From Chlorops oryzae (lineage: Eukaryota > Arthropoda > Insecta > Diptera > Chloropidae), in the NCBI GenBank assembly GCA_020466095.1, contig CM035806.1, forward strand, positions 115,548,737 through 115,612,736: a DNA stretch of 64,000 nt, given 5' to 3'. Under the pieces are notes generated by a model. That model worked only from the letters and a program-made list of their open reading frames with translations, was not told the DNA's origin and did no database searches. Within the stretch, counting starts at the first letter, position 1. Each line of letters opens with the position of its first letter. Positions 22,858 through 32,760 of the stretch are shown here, in pieces. The translations under genes were made by a program, and so were the position numbers.

Positions 22858-24278
22858 TCACTTCGTGACCTTGAAGGCGCGTTTAGCGACCTTCTTGCTC
22901 CTACCGGATGCCATCACTCTTTCTTCCTGTGTCCTACCTCGCCCTTGCCCTCTACGCCCTGGGTATGGGTTCACAGGTGGGCGTAGAAAGGGCTTGGCGA
23001 TGGGAGCCGGTGAAGATGGGGTGGATGTTGGAGGGGGACGGTTACGTCCTGCGCTCTCCTGTGATGCTGGAGCTGTGTTTGTTCCCGAGCTCTGGGCTTC
23101 CCGTGAGCAACTAGGTCGCTCTTCGGATGCCTTTCGGACAGCATCACCACCGCTTGCTACGGCCTTGGTTTTCGGGTGAATCTTCCAAAGCTGTAGTTTA
23201 TCTTGAAGTCCATCTCAGTCAGGTTTTTGGCTGAGATAGGGTCCATTGACAGCGTTAGCTCTATTGAGGCACCTTTTTGCGCCCTGTTGAGCAGCCGCCA
23301 GTCTGCGACCCTTAGGCCGGTGTTTTGGCCTTGGACTAAAGATAGGATATCTTCGTTGCAGGTTGTCTGCCTCTCTGGGAAGTATCCTATAAATATTTGT
23401 GGACGAGGAATGTCCTTCTCCTCCACAAATTTGAGTTTGGCGTCCTTCCACGGCGGTAAGGCTCCTAGGTTGACCTTAAGCCAGTTTGCCGTCTCAGGAC
23501 CCGAACAGATTACAGACAACCATCCTGGTCTGAAAGTACATCCATTGAAGGAGGGCTTCATTGAGCCTGATTTCAATTGACGCACTCTGTCCAGGATGGC
23601 TCCCTGTACTTGGGAGAGCTGCTGCGTGGACCAGGTGGTATGGGGATAGTCCGACGGCATAATCCCCATCCTGATGCCCGCTGCGCTAGCCGACTTCACC
23701 ACCTTAGAGGCTTTGGGCTCCTTTGCTGGTGCCACTAATGTTCCCGGGTGCTTTCCAGCTTCGGACCTCACGTCCGGCGGTCCCATCTGCCTCTTGGGGG
23801 TGTTCTGTGGTGGCGTAGTGAATGAGCCCTCAGATCGGTCCCTTTTCTTCGCCGCTTGTAGAGACAGTGCCATCTCTTTCTTTCCCTCCGCCATTGGCAG
23901 CTTAGCCAGCATTTTGGCTTCGTCAAGGCACAGTCCTTTAGAGACGTAGAACTTTTGCCGTCTGCGCTCGGCCCCACAAGCTTTGTCAGGCTTCGGCATC
24001 TTGCCAGTTCTGTCTTTGGACGGGGAAGCAAGCAAGGCGTCTTCCTCGTCAGTAGGGATTCGCTCTACCTGCCCGGTAGGATCTACATCCATTTGGTTAG
24101 GTTGAGCCCCTACTGAAGATTGCTCCACTCCTGTTGGAATAGATTCCATTTGAATTGGTGCAGTCTCCATTTGTTCATTGATTCCAGTGGGCAATTGCTG
24201 CCCTTCGGAATCGCCGAAAATTTGTTGCACAAGTGCATTTGTATTTAAATTATTTGTTGAGTCCATAAATGTTCCCAC
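22858..24278 (-). pseudogene. LINE ORF1 (gag-like RNA-binding protein), one frameshift
   Basis: 373 codons are open from ATG 24278 to 23157. The C-terminal half (PDYPHTTWSTQQLSQVQGAI ... RPGWLSVICSG ... IFIGYFPERQ) has the layout of ORF1 proteins of insect LINEs, possibly DUF4780. A second frame is open from about 23160 to a TGA at 22858-22860. It encodes a basic, proline- and glycine-rich tail (GRRGQGRGRTQEERV) as expected for the ORF1 end, so a one-base shift near 23160 probably split the ORF. It would bind element RNA in an RNP. Short open frames on the plus strand here are shadows. Confidence 0.75.
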
Positions 24279-25043
24279 GAGTAATGAGGAAATACACTGT
24301 CACCCGAAGCAGAGCCTCATGCTCCGGGAAGGCTAAATAAAACCAGAGGTCGCCATGTATCTGGAGTACGCCGTTTGCGAGGCAGTAACGTTGCAACATC
24401 CATCCTGTAGGCACGGTGACGATTAACACCTTTAGGATTACGGGTTTTATCGAGTTTTCCTCTCTAGATCCGCCATATTTAGCACAGTTACACAAGCTTC
24501 CAGGGAGATGTCCACTGTGCAATACAGAAGACATTATCCCAGGAAGCTTGTGTGACCCGCAGGGGCACCTCGAGCAGGATGTGACTCTTCGTCACGTATG
24601 GTCGGTCTTAGGGCGTCGTGGACTCCCTCTGGTTCGTCAGTCACGTCAACGTGTGAACATGGCCAATGAGCCTTAGCCCCCTTTGGTTCGCTAGTTACAG
24701 GCATTTTACTGAAAACACATTATATTCATTTGTGGGCGTGGCAGTGGGCGGATGTCTCCCATTTTTACTTAGGACCATACTCGGATCCCGATATACCTGT
24801 GTGCCAAATTTCGACTTGATTGGTCCAGCCGTTTCGGAGGAGATCCGACCACGGACGGACGGACAGACGGACAGACGAACGGACGGACGGACAGACGGAC
24901 ATGTCTAAATCGATTCATTTTTTGATCCTGATCATTTCTATATATATATGTCTATATCTCCGGAGCTTAGTTCTCCCTGTTACAAGATTCGCACAAAACT
25001 AATATACCCCGCTTACGCTGGGTATAAAAAGCATATGTTATAT

Positions 25044-26984
25044 CACTAACCAAATAATATATAGATGTTCCATTTCATACAACGAAATGTAGCCCTGCAA
25101 AACTATGCCAATAGCTCCCATCCAACCTGAACCTAACTCACAACCGCTTTCAAACCGCTTTTTTAGGCTGGCATGTGGTTGATCAAACAAGAAATTGTGT
25201 TTGACGCAACCTTTGGTTCGTTTTGGCTTTGTCAATGACGGGACTTGTAAATCGGTATGCATGCATATATTTGTAGGAGGTTGTGTGTATGTCTAGCGTT
25301 TTCAAAGCAGTAAAGTCGAGAAAATTTCTATTTTCTGATTCTCTTGTTCGGTTTCGTATATGCGTGATGAGTGTAGCAAACGAGCCGAAGTGCTTTATAC
25401 GATGTCGTGCTTCTCTTCGAGTAGCGCACATTTTTTACATTTTCTTATATGGGTAAAACGACAAATTTGTTTAGGTCTATCCGAACTCTATGCGCCTTAA
25501 GCATAAAACAATATATCGGTCATGAGTTTTGTTCTTTAAAGATAAAATTTTATGTTTTTATAATAAAATAACTATAGTTTAATTTTTCGAATATTTTAAT
25601 AAAATTGATTGTATTTTTTGTCTAAAACCCGTTTAGTGTCAAATATTTAATTACGTTCACTTTGGATTTAATCGTCATGAAAATATACAATTTATCTTAA
25701 AACCATTTCTTTAAAGTGGTTGAAAGGGTTTGAAATGAACTCACGTCGTTGTGATATCATGCACACACTCTACGCACAAACATGCGTCGGTTTGTTTTGA
25801 AAAATAAGCGTGCGTAGCTTATCTTGTAAGTTGTTGGCAAGTGCCACCTTACCTGTTGTGTATTTCGATTTTATAAAAAATAAATTTTGCATAAAAGTCA
25901 ATTTTTTAACTTACAGGATACTTAGACTTGTTTTCTAAACACGATTGCGCCCATTGAGCTATTTGATGCGGCTGAACCTGCAGAAGTCGTATCTTTTGAA
26001 GATTCCCTACCTCCATGCGATCCAGCAAAAAAAAAACCTTGTTAGGACCTTTTAAATATTCTACCACATACTGCTTAAGTCAACAAAATTAACACTCAGC
26101 TACTTTTGTTATAAGCCTGCATCCTTTCACGCATAATTTATTTTTTATAAAATCGAAATACATAACAGGTGAGGTAGCACTTGCCACCAACTTACAAGTT
26201 AAGCAACGCACGCTTATTTTGCAAAACGAACCGACGCATGTTTGTGCGTAGAGTGTTTGTATGATATCACAACAACATGAGTTAATTTCAAACCCTTTCA
26301 CCCACTTTAAAGAAGTGGTTTTAAGATATATTGTGTATTTTCATGACGATTAAAACCAAATTGAACGTAATTAAATATTTGACGCTAAACGGTTTTTAGA
26401 CAAAAAATACATTCAATTTTATTAAATTATTCGAAAAATTAAACTATAGATATTTTATTATAAAAACATAAAGTTTTATCTTTAAAGAACAAAACTCATG
26501 AGTCATGACCGATATATCGTTTTATGCTTAAGGCGCATAGAATTCGGATAGACCTAAACAAATTTGTCGTTTTACCCATATCAGATAATGTAAAAAATGT
26601 GCGCTACTTGAAGAGAAGCACGACATCGTATAAAGCACTTCGGCTCGTTTGCTACACTCATCACGCATATACGAAACCGAACAAGAGAATCAGAAAATAG
26701 AAATTTTCTCGACTTTACTGCTTTGAAAACGCTAGACATACACACAACCTCCTACAAATATATGCATGCATACCGATTTACAAGTCCCGTCATTGACAAA
26801 GCTAAAACGAACCAAAGGTTGCGTCAAACACAATTTCTTGTTTGATCAACCACATGCCAACCTAAAAAAGCGGTTTGAAAGCGGTTGTGAGTTAGGTTCA
26901 GGTTGGATGGGAGCTATTGGCATAGTTTTGCAGGGCTACATTTCGTTGTATGAAATGGAACATCTATATATTATTTGGTTAGTG
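25044..26984. repeat. Long palindrome with ~850-bp inverted arms
   Basis: 25044-25897 and 26132-26984 are inverse copies along almost their whole length, with scattered differences and a central spacer of about 234 bp. The arms begin ACTAACCAAATAATATATAG and include GCATACCGATTTACAAGTC. The mirrored open frames at 25038-25431 and 26766-27185 come from the arms. No terminal repeat of a known superfamily or clear target duplication was seen. It abuts the end of the family-B element on the left and the SANT-like exon on the right. Confidence 0.88.
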
Positions 26985-27036
26985 GTTATATTTAATACTT
27001 TTATGTTCGCCATATTACATATGCATGTGTTCTTAC

Positions 27037-27168
27037 CCTCTATTGTTTCACCGTCCATTGCACCGGCTCCAGTAGCATTCAACATGGTTTTGGTACTGTT
27101 GTACACTTTACGCATGTTTCTCACCTTATCCCGGACATGTTTCCAGTCGAATGCGAATGCATTCATTT
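27037..27168 (-). CDS. SANT/Myb-like exon of a gene fragment
   Basis: 44 codons between a plausible acceptor (CTCGCTTCTTAG) and a consensus donor (GGTAAGA). They read FDWKHVRDKVRNMRKVY, then KTMLNATGAG and DGETIE, the style of insect Myb/SANT-like DNA-binding domains (the TGAG..D.ETI motif). An upstream candidate exon (27340-27400) ends in GTAAGG and joins in phase: its overhanging G plus AA of this exon gives Glu. No further exon was found on the left, where the palindrome begins. It could be a host gene remnant or a transposon-associated SANT protein. Confidence 0.5.
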
Positions 27169-27339
27169 CTAAGAAGCGAGCGTAATATCTCTGCGCGGTC
27201 GGTTCTCTTTTAAATAGTTAATAAGCGTTTCAACTTGCCGCTCGTTCTACTTTTTATATCGCGCTTGGCAAACACGCTTCTGAAAATTTCAAATTAAACT
27301 TATAAAATGCTTTTAATTTTCAAATCCAAATAACCTTAC

Positions 27340-27400
27340 CTTCACGCTCTTCATTTTCGTTGGAATATGCAATGTTGTCAACTTTCACAAGTGTCCCCTT
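27340..27400 (-). CDS. Candidate upstream exon of the SANT-like fragment
   Basis: On the minus strand the frame VDNIAYSNENEERE ends at a GTAAGG donor, and its phase matches the next exon across a 171-bp intron (27169-27339). A stop lies just upstream, so the first exon or start is not visible. Support is phase, donor and acidic composition only. Confidence 0.3.
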
Positions 27401-27740
27401 TTAAAAGTTATGTTTTAAACAAGGAAAAAAGGAAATTTTAATTTCTAGCACCGAGGTTTTTGCGGATTACATTTCGAAGTATTTTAACGAAAGGGTTTTA
27501 ATAAAAAGGAAAGCTATCTTTTTGCGCAATAAAGAGTTAGTTTGTCCGGTCATGACAAAACGATAATTATGAATGAAGGGGAAAAAGGGATTTTTGAAAT
27601 TCCTACAAAGAACTGTAGGCAGCATAGGCCTTTTGTCGTAAAACGTCAACGTAAATGCTCGCGAGTGTCGAAAAAATACGACATTGTTGCAAATTTCATT
27701 GCCGTGCAAAACAAAAACAACAAATTCCGACCGTGTGTTA

Positions 27741-28161
27741 GGGTGAAAACACACCAAAGCCAACAAAACGTTGTTTCATGTCGAATTCGACAAAAGTATA
27801 TTGCTTCTTATCTAGCAACACACACCGAGTACGACACAACATTTTGTTGGTCACCGCATTTGTTCGAACGCCGTTGATACATGCCACTCCATACAGCCAA
27901 CCCACACCGAACTCGACAAAACGTTGCGCATGCTGGGCGACGTCGATAATCTCATGTAAGCTTACGGCTCAACGCGCATTGAAAACGACACGAGCAAAAC
28001 AGAAGCTTCGACAAAAATGCATGCAGAAAGCTGTTGGCTTGGATTTTGTTTGAGTTCGACAAATTTTTTGGCGTGGGGTATGAGTTGGTGTGAGTTATGG
28101 CGAAAAGCTTTTTTGATGTACGTCAAAAAAACGTTTTGTTGGCTTTGGTGTGTTTTCACCC
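27741..28161. repeat. Harbinger/PIF-like MITE
   Basis: The ends are GGGTGAAAACACACCAAAGC and its inverse, with the match extending through CAACAAAACG to about 30 bp. TTA lies on both sides (27738-27740 and 28162-28164), as expected for PIF/Harbinger insertions. The 421-bp interior has no transposase ORF. Confidence 0.75.
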
Positions 28162-28324
28162 TTAAAGAGGGAAATTTTCCGACGTCGACTTTTTACGATC
28201 ATTTAACACGTCCCTTGTGAATACCCTTAATGAAGTAAATCTCAAACAATACCCATTACGGAAATGTAATAACTTGAAATGATTTCAATAGCATAAATAC
28301 ATTCCAAACTGCATCAATTCAAAC

Positions 28325-29358
28325 AAGTAAGGGTGTATAGCCAGGCGAGCCTGACAATAGAATACCCGACACAGACACATAATTTTTAATATCAACAGGT
28401 CTTCAAGGGCATAAGGAGCCCGATATACCGACTTTTGTTAAATTTATCTATGAAAACCGCCCTTTTGCCACGCCCAATTTTCAAATTTTTTTTGGATTCT
28501 AATCGGACCCTTATATATACGCTCAAATTCTAAGTTTTATTAAAATATTTCAATAAAGTCCGCTTTTGAGGCATTTTTGGGATTTTTGTGACAGACCCTA
28601 GCACTAGAGGTACCCTTAATAATGGTCCGATTGAAAAAAATTTTGGGGAGGATGTTTGTGGCTACATACGAGGCATAAGTGCAAAGTTTCGTTCAAGTCC
28701 CATTTGAATTTCGAGTGTAGAAGAGAATTTTCAAAAAACGCCCTTCTGCCACGCCCACTTTTCCAATTTTTTGAAATCGTATTACTTGTCTTTAAACATG
28801 TTCCAATATCAAATTTCATCAAAATATCTTGAGGGCTTCGATTTTAGAGCAGTTTTTGTGATTTTCGTAACAGACCCTAGTACTGGAGGTACCCCTAAAA
28901 ATGGTCCGATCGGGTCCATTTTCGAACTTGTTCTTACTCATGTCCCCGTGAGCACGCATACCATTGAATAACTTGACTTCAAATATGTTCAACTATCAAA
29001 TTTCATCAAAATATCTTGAAAAATTTCAATTTAAGATCAGTTTTTGTGATTTTCGTAACAGACCCTAGTACTGGAGGTACCCCTAAAAATGGTCCGATCG
29101 GGTTCATACTCGAACTTGTTCTTACTCATGTGCTTGTGAGTACGCATATCAAATTGTGATAGCTCAACTCCTTCGATAAGATAACTGTATACAAACAGAC
29201 GGACAGACAGACAGACAGACGGACATGTCTAAATCGAATCTCCTGGTGACGCTGATCATTTCTATATACATTTTGTTTAGTCTATCTCGACTGGTTCTGG
29301 GTGTTACACACAACCCAACAAACGCAATATACCCTCGACACAGAGTGTGTGGGGTATA
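28325..29358 (+). mobile_element. mini-me/DINE-1-like element, family A copy 2
   Basis: It starts AAGTAAGGGTGTATAGCCAGGC and ends with GACAGACG repeats, a core and ACACAGAGTGTGTGGGGTATAAA. The full-length, uninterrupted order makes this a good reference for the other family-A copies. The interior repeats a CAGACCCTAGTACTGGAGGTA module three times. Short ORFs here are repeat read-through. Confidence 0.8.
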
Positions 29359-30441
29359 AAAAGAAAAAATTCTTAAGCTGCCGACTACTGGTGCATTTAC
29401 CCTGTGCAAAATCGAGCAATCTTTTCCATCAATTTTACATTTCAAAATAATAAAAACTTAATTTTTTTTTTTAAATGATGTGTATATTTTTAGCTGAAAT
29501 TTTACCTTATTCACTAATATCAAACAAAGCGAGTTTGTCCTGCAATATGGGACATTCGTTTACAAATCGAACACCTCTTTGACTTCACAATTTTGATTGG
29601 TCCCAAAAAAAATCTTTAGAGTCTATACTGAAAATAAAAAGATATGCAAACGATGTTTTTTTAAAACAATTTTTTTTTTTCGGAAATACGGCGATTTTGA
29701 ATTTTGATGGCTTATGCCATTCTGTTACATGTTAAATTCATTATCTCTGGTTCTACTACTGATATCGTTAAAATTTTTTTTATTTCAAAGGTAATAATAT
29801 CAGCATTTATTTGCGTAAAATTTGTACCTTCAACTTGAGCAATTTTTACAATTTAATAACAGTTTAATTGTTTAAATAATATAACAATAATGTCAACCAT
29901 CACAAAATCGATTGAAAAAATTACTATCTTATTTGTTGTGTGTTTAGCTATGAAAACCTTTTTTCAGAAAGATGGAGTCGTTACTAGTTTGGGAGTGAGA
30001 AAATAATTTCACCTCCGCTACACGTTCGCACCTTAAGTCTTTGCTCCATCTCTTCCGCTTCCTATAACAGAACTGTCCGCGGAAGGACCTAAGACGCAAA
30101 CGTGAAAGCAGTAATAAAAGTATTACGAATTAATGGGATTTCTAAGGGCTTTCACCTTGCTGTTCTACAATCGAAACTACTTTTTTATGCTTCTTCAACT
30201 GTCTCAGGATGCACAGTTCAATCGTAATTGGTTTCAATGTCTCGCAATATTGGCCATAAAAAAATTTGTACCCGGTTGTGGACACCCTTGTAAAATCGCT
30301 TTTAAACTTAAAAGTATGAAGTAACATCTATATAAATGTATGCATATAGATTATTTCAACTTTTATTAATTAAGAAACGAAAGGCCTTCAGTGACGAAAT
30401 TGAAAAAATTGGCCTTCAATGGCAAAAAAGAAAAAGAATCA
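29359..30441. other. AT-rich stretch without recognisable gene
   Basis: About 1.1 kb. An imperfect hairpin at about 30022-30105 (CGTTCGCACCTTAAGTC paired with GACCTAAGACGCAAACG) is the only structure noticed. Open frames are short and motif-free. Confidence 0.35.
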
Positions 30442-30795
30442 TTAACTTTGTTTGGTGCGCTTTGTCGATGGCTTGGCTGGCAGTCTTGCTTGCTGTTTTG
30501 GTGGCTCTTTACTCTTCTTCGAGGGAGATGGAGGCAGGGTCGTCTTACCATATTTGATGGGGTTCGGTGGCCACAATCACGAAGGAATTCCAATAGAACT
30601 GTCTTCAACGGAAGAAGGGTCATCAAAATATGCTTTTACTCTCTTCAAATAACGAATCAAGCTGCTTCGAGGAAGTTTATATTTCTCGGCTTTCGTTTTT
30701 ATGCTCTGATTTTCATTTATACATTGCCTAATAGCGACGATCATCAGATTTAAATTTGTTCCTTTAAAATTATCAGATTCTCTCGGTGTCGACAT
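30442..30795 (-). pseudogene. pogo-like transposase relic: psq-type HTH fused to Lys/Pro-rich tail
   Basis: From ATG 30795, about 73 codons contain a pipsqueak/CENP-B-type HTH (LMIVAIRQCINENQSIKTKA, then YKLPRSSLIRYLKR). A stop follows, and then another frame encodes a basic tail (PSPSKKSKEPPKQQARLPAK) ending at TAA 30442-30444. This is like the linker that precedes the C-terminal finger in pogo-like transposases. The DDE domain is missing, so an internal deletion joined the two ends. The ATG lies about 40 bp from a hairpin of GTGGT/ACCAC repeats that may be the element's end. Confidence 0.6.
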
Positions 30796-30835
30796 GACGC
30801 ATAATGTTTAAAAAAAATATATTTCACACCATATA

Positions 30836-31003
30836 GAACTATAGCTGCAACTTCGGCCAAAAGCTATTACGTGGTACACCACACTTTCTATTACGTGGTT
30901 CACCACAATACTCGACTTATGGCGTAGTTCACCACAGTTGAACTTTTTCACCAAATCATGCCATAACGCGCCAAAATTTGGTCGAAGTTGCAGCTATAGT
31001 TTA
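30836..31003. repeat. Inverted repeat with GTGG..CCAC palindromes, likely pogo-like subterminus
   Basis: ACTATAGCTGCAACTTCG at the left is inverted at 30984-31003. Between them TTACGTGGTACACCACA and TTACGTGGTTCACCACA recur. These resemble the TAATGTGGTATACCACA motifs of the 23-975 element but differ in sequence. A matching terminus on the other side of the transposase relic was not found. Confidence 0.5.
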
Positions 31004-31099
31004 TATGTTTCACACATTAAACACGATACATGCACAATAACTTTTGTATATATATAGAACAATTTATAAAATATTTGAGAATTATAAGAGTGTTAATTG

Positions 31100-31344
31100 C
31101 ATCTTCTTAATATGCAGCGTTATCAACGATATCCCAATAAGCACAACGAGTTCCAATCGAATTCGAATCAAATTCGTTTTGACGTGCAAACTCTTCGCGG
31201 CGAGTGTTCGCGGCGAGCTCGAATCGAGGTCGAATTCGTGAGGGAGTCACCTTTTTACGCGATTCATATTTTTATCGCATTTGTTATCGTTTACGAATCG
31301 CGCGCGATTCGTATTTTACTATCGTTTTGCTATCGCGCTTTATT
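31100..31344. repeat. TTCGAA/GAATTCG-rich repeat, left of BEL element 2
   Basis: Dense GAATTCGAATC-type sequence with alternating ATTCG and CGAAT runs, continuing after the BEL insertion at 39139-39200. Similar composition occurs at 49600-49790 and 58360-58540. No ORF with a recognisable motif. Confidence 0.4.
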
Positions 31345-31349
31345 CGAAG

Positions 31350-31752
31350 TGTTTGGGCCCGTAAAGATTGGGGCAAAGGGAAATCAAGTTTAAGTCAATA
31401 AAAAGCACGTACCTTTGAAGACGGCGTCATCGAACGGATCGCTGCTGGTATGTCTGGTGCTGAGATGAATGTAGTTGTTGTTGTTGTTGCTGCTGCCGTT
31501 GTGGATGCTGCTTTGGTTGGTTGCCTCGTGGATTTTAAAATGGGTCCCTTGTTGGATTAAGTGTCGGTTTAGAATATTATCAAAAAAATGTCGCGAATCG
31601 TTTGGAATCTACCTCTCAACTTGACCGGTGTTGCCAGTCAAGCTCGGCGGGAAAAAAGCGAACAGCTGTGCTCTGAGTGCTGCCCTCCTTCTTCCCGTTT
31701 TTTCGCCGCTGGTGGGATCTGGCTGCGTAGCGACAGCGGCAAAAAACGGACA
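31350..31752 (-). repeat. 3' LTR of BEL element 2 (with internal deletion)
   Basis: 403 bp, matching 38641-39133 except for the loss of about 89 bp after GTCGCGA near 31595 and a few substitutions. CGCGA and CACGA border the missing segment in the other LTR, suggesting a slippage-type deletion after insertion. Confidence 0.92.
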
Positions 31753-31788
31753 TACTGCCCGCCTTGCGCTACGCAACCTAAGGCTCGT

Positions 31789-32664
31789 TTAGTTGTGAAG
31801 TTGGGCCCGGCACGCCGCTAAGAACGCTTTTCGGGCCTCCTCGCACCACTCATGGACTTGCTGTTTCACTTCCCATGACAAGGGCTGGGAGCGTTCGCTG
31901 GGAGCTTCCGGGATCCGATGCCTTCGTGCAAATTCTTCAAACGTCTCTCGAGCATCCAGTGGTGGGTCTGGACTGCGAGGGGGAGCTCGAGTGGTTCGGA
32001 AGCGCGGCGGCGATGACTGCGGATGTGGTGGGACCCGACGACAGCGTCGTGATGATGACGCAGAGCGGTGACGTGATGGCGACGGCGAGTGGCGACGTGA
32101 TGGTGCTGGCGAGCGGCGACGTGATACGGGTGAGCAGTGCCGCGGTGGCGTCCGGGTGGAGCGGGTGCAGAACGTCACTCTCCTAGACGGTGGGGATGAC
32201 GGCGACGGCGAGCGTAGATTGGCGGCGGAGCGTCGACGCGCTGCAGAGTGATGGCGCGGAGGTGACGGAGGAGACGACCGGGTCCGATAATAGGACTCGC
32301 TGCGTCGTATGGCCTGGGGGCGCTGACGCGAACGACGTCGCCGTGTAGTGGCTCGACTCCCCGGCGCTAGTGTCAGCGGTTTAGCTCTCGGGCACCATGG
32401 ACCATCCTCCCGTTCATCCGGCGACTCTGGCTTAGGTTCCTCATGGATGAGGGAGTTATGCGGCCCGCTGCACACCTTGCACACTTGCCGAGACGGACAA
32501 GACGCTAGACGATGGCCCGCTTTTAGGCACGACCAGCAGCGCTTGTGGAGCCTGATACAGCTCTTTCTCCCCTCCACTGAAAGGCGTCGAAAGCGCCGGC
32601 AGCGTGACAGCCGATTGCTTTGCAGTCAGAGCGGGCATCGCTCTCGCAGGTTTTCTTCGCGCAT
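31789..32664 (-). pseudogene. BEL element 2 third ORF: zinc knuckles plus Arg/Ser-rich domain
   Basis: From ATG 32664 the frame reads MREENLRERCPL, a TGA, then LQSNRLSRCRRFRRLSVEGR. It stays open for about 260 more codons to 31789. Knuckles CWSCLKAGHRLASC and CKVCSGPHNSLIHEE align with those of the third ORF of BEL element 1, including the RC..L..GH..SC and HNSLIH spacing. The TGA falls where a knuckle Cys is expected, so a TGC-to-TGA change is likely. The middle is strongly Arg/Ser/Pro-rich (SRRRSPAPSRRHSPSPSRH), like splicing-factor RS domains. The acidic C-terminus (EEFARRHRIPEAPSERSQ) is unassigned. It lies between integrase and the 3' LTR. Function unknown; RNA binding is inference. Confidence 0.65.
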
Positions 32665-32760
32665 GATGGGCTGAAACGATGAGAGGGATAACTTTAAGCA
32701 CATGAATATGACGGAAACGAGCAAGGGGAAGGTTGGTTGTAAAAAGGCATTGGCGGCTAG

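Larger units (their letters stand above)
19151..24683 (-). mobile_element. Non-LTR retrotransposon (LOA/I-like, RNase H-bearing), nearly intact
   Basis: The 5533-bp insertion is flanked by TGGTTCGCTAGTTA (19137-19150 and 24684-24697). On the minus strand it has a 5' leader, ORF1, ORF2 (endonuclease, RT, RNase H, CCHC) and a 3' end of TAA repeats (19151-19171 region). RNase H and TAA-type tails occur in I- and LOA-type LINEs; the endonuclease start (VNLHHAKASSDVL) resembles LOA members. ORF1 has one frameshift and ORF2 one frameshift and one stop, so it is a young but defective copy. Confidence 0.92.
18431..25030 (+). mobile_element. mini-me/DINE-1-like element, family B copy 1, interrupted by a LINE
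   Basis: The left end has AAAGTCGGTCAAGCCCGACTTT (a hairpin) and ATACCCAGCG. The right end has GACGGACA repeats, the core with a TA tract, and CGCTTACGCTGGGTATAAA, whose CGCTGGGTAT is the inverse of the 5' motif. A tandem repeat occupies 18515-19030. The element is split at 19150/24684 by a LINE with a 14-bp duplication; copy 2 (49915-50536) shows the uninterrupted sequence at that site. Confidence 0.75.

Noticed and set aside
22811..23179. Plus-strand open frames opposite LINE ORF1
   Set aside because: Shadow of the GC-rich ORF1 tail on the minus strand.
24841..24905. GACGGACA runs as a stand-alone microsatellite or coding repeat
   Set aside because: Each run sits at the same place in mini-me-like elements; the Ser/Cys/Val-rich open frames from them are repeat translation.
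26766..27185. 139-codon open frame on the plus strand
   Set aside because: It runs along a palindrome arm and across the SANT-like exon in the opposite direction; no motif, and its first half is mirrored at 25.0-25.3 kb.
31875..32186. Long plus-strand open frame opposite the BEL element 2 third ORF
   Set aside because: It is the antisense shadow of the Arg/Ser-rich coding region, whose GC-rich codons leave few stops on the other strand.
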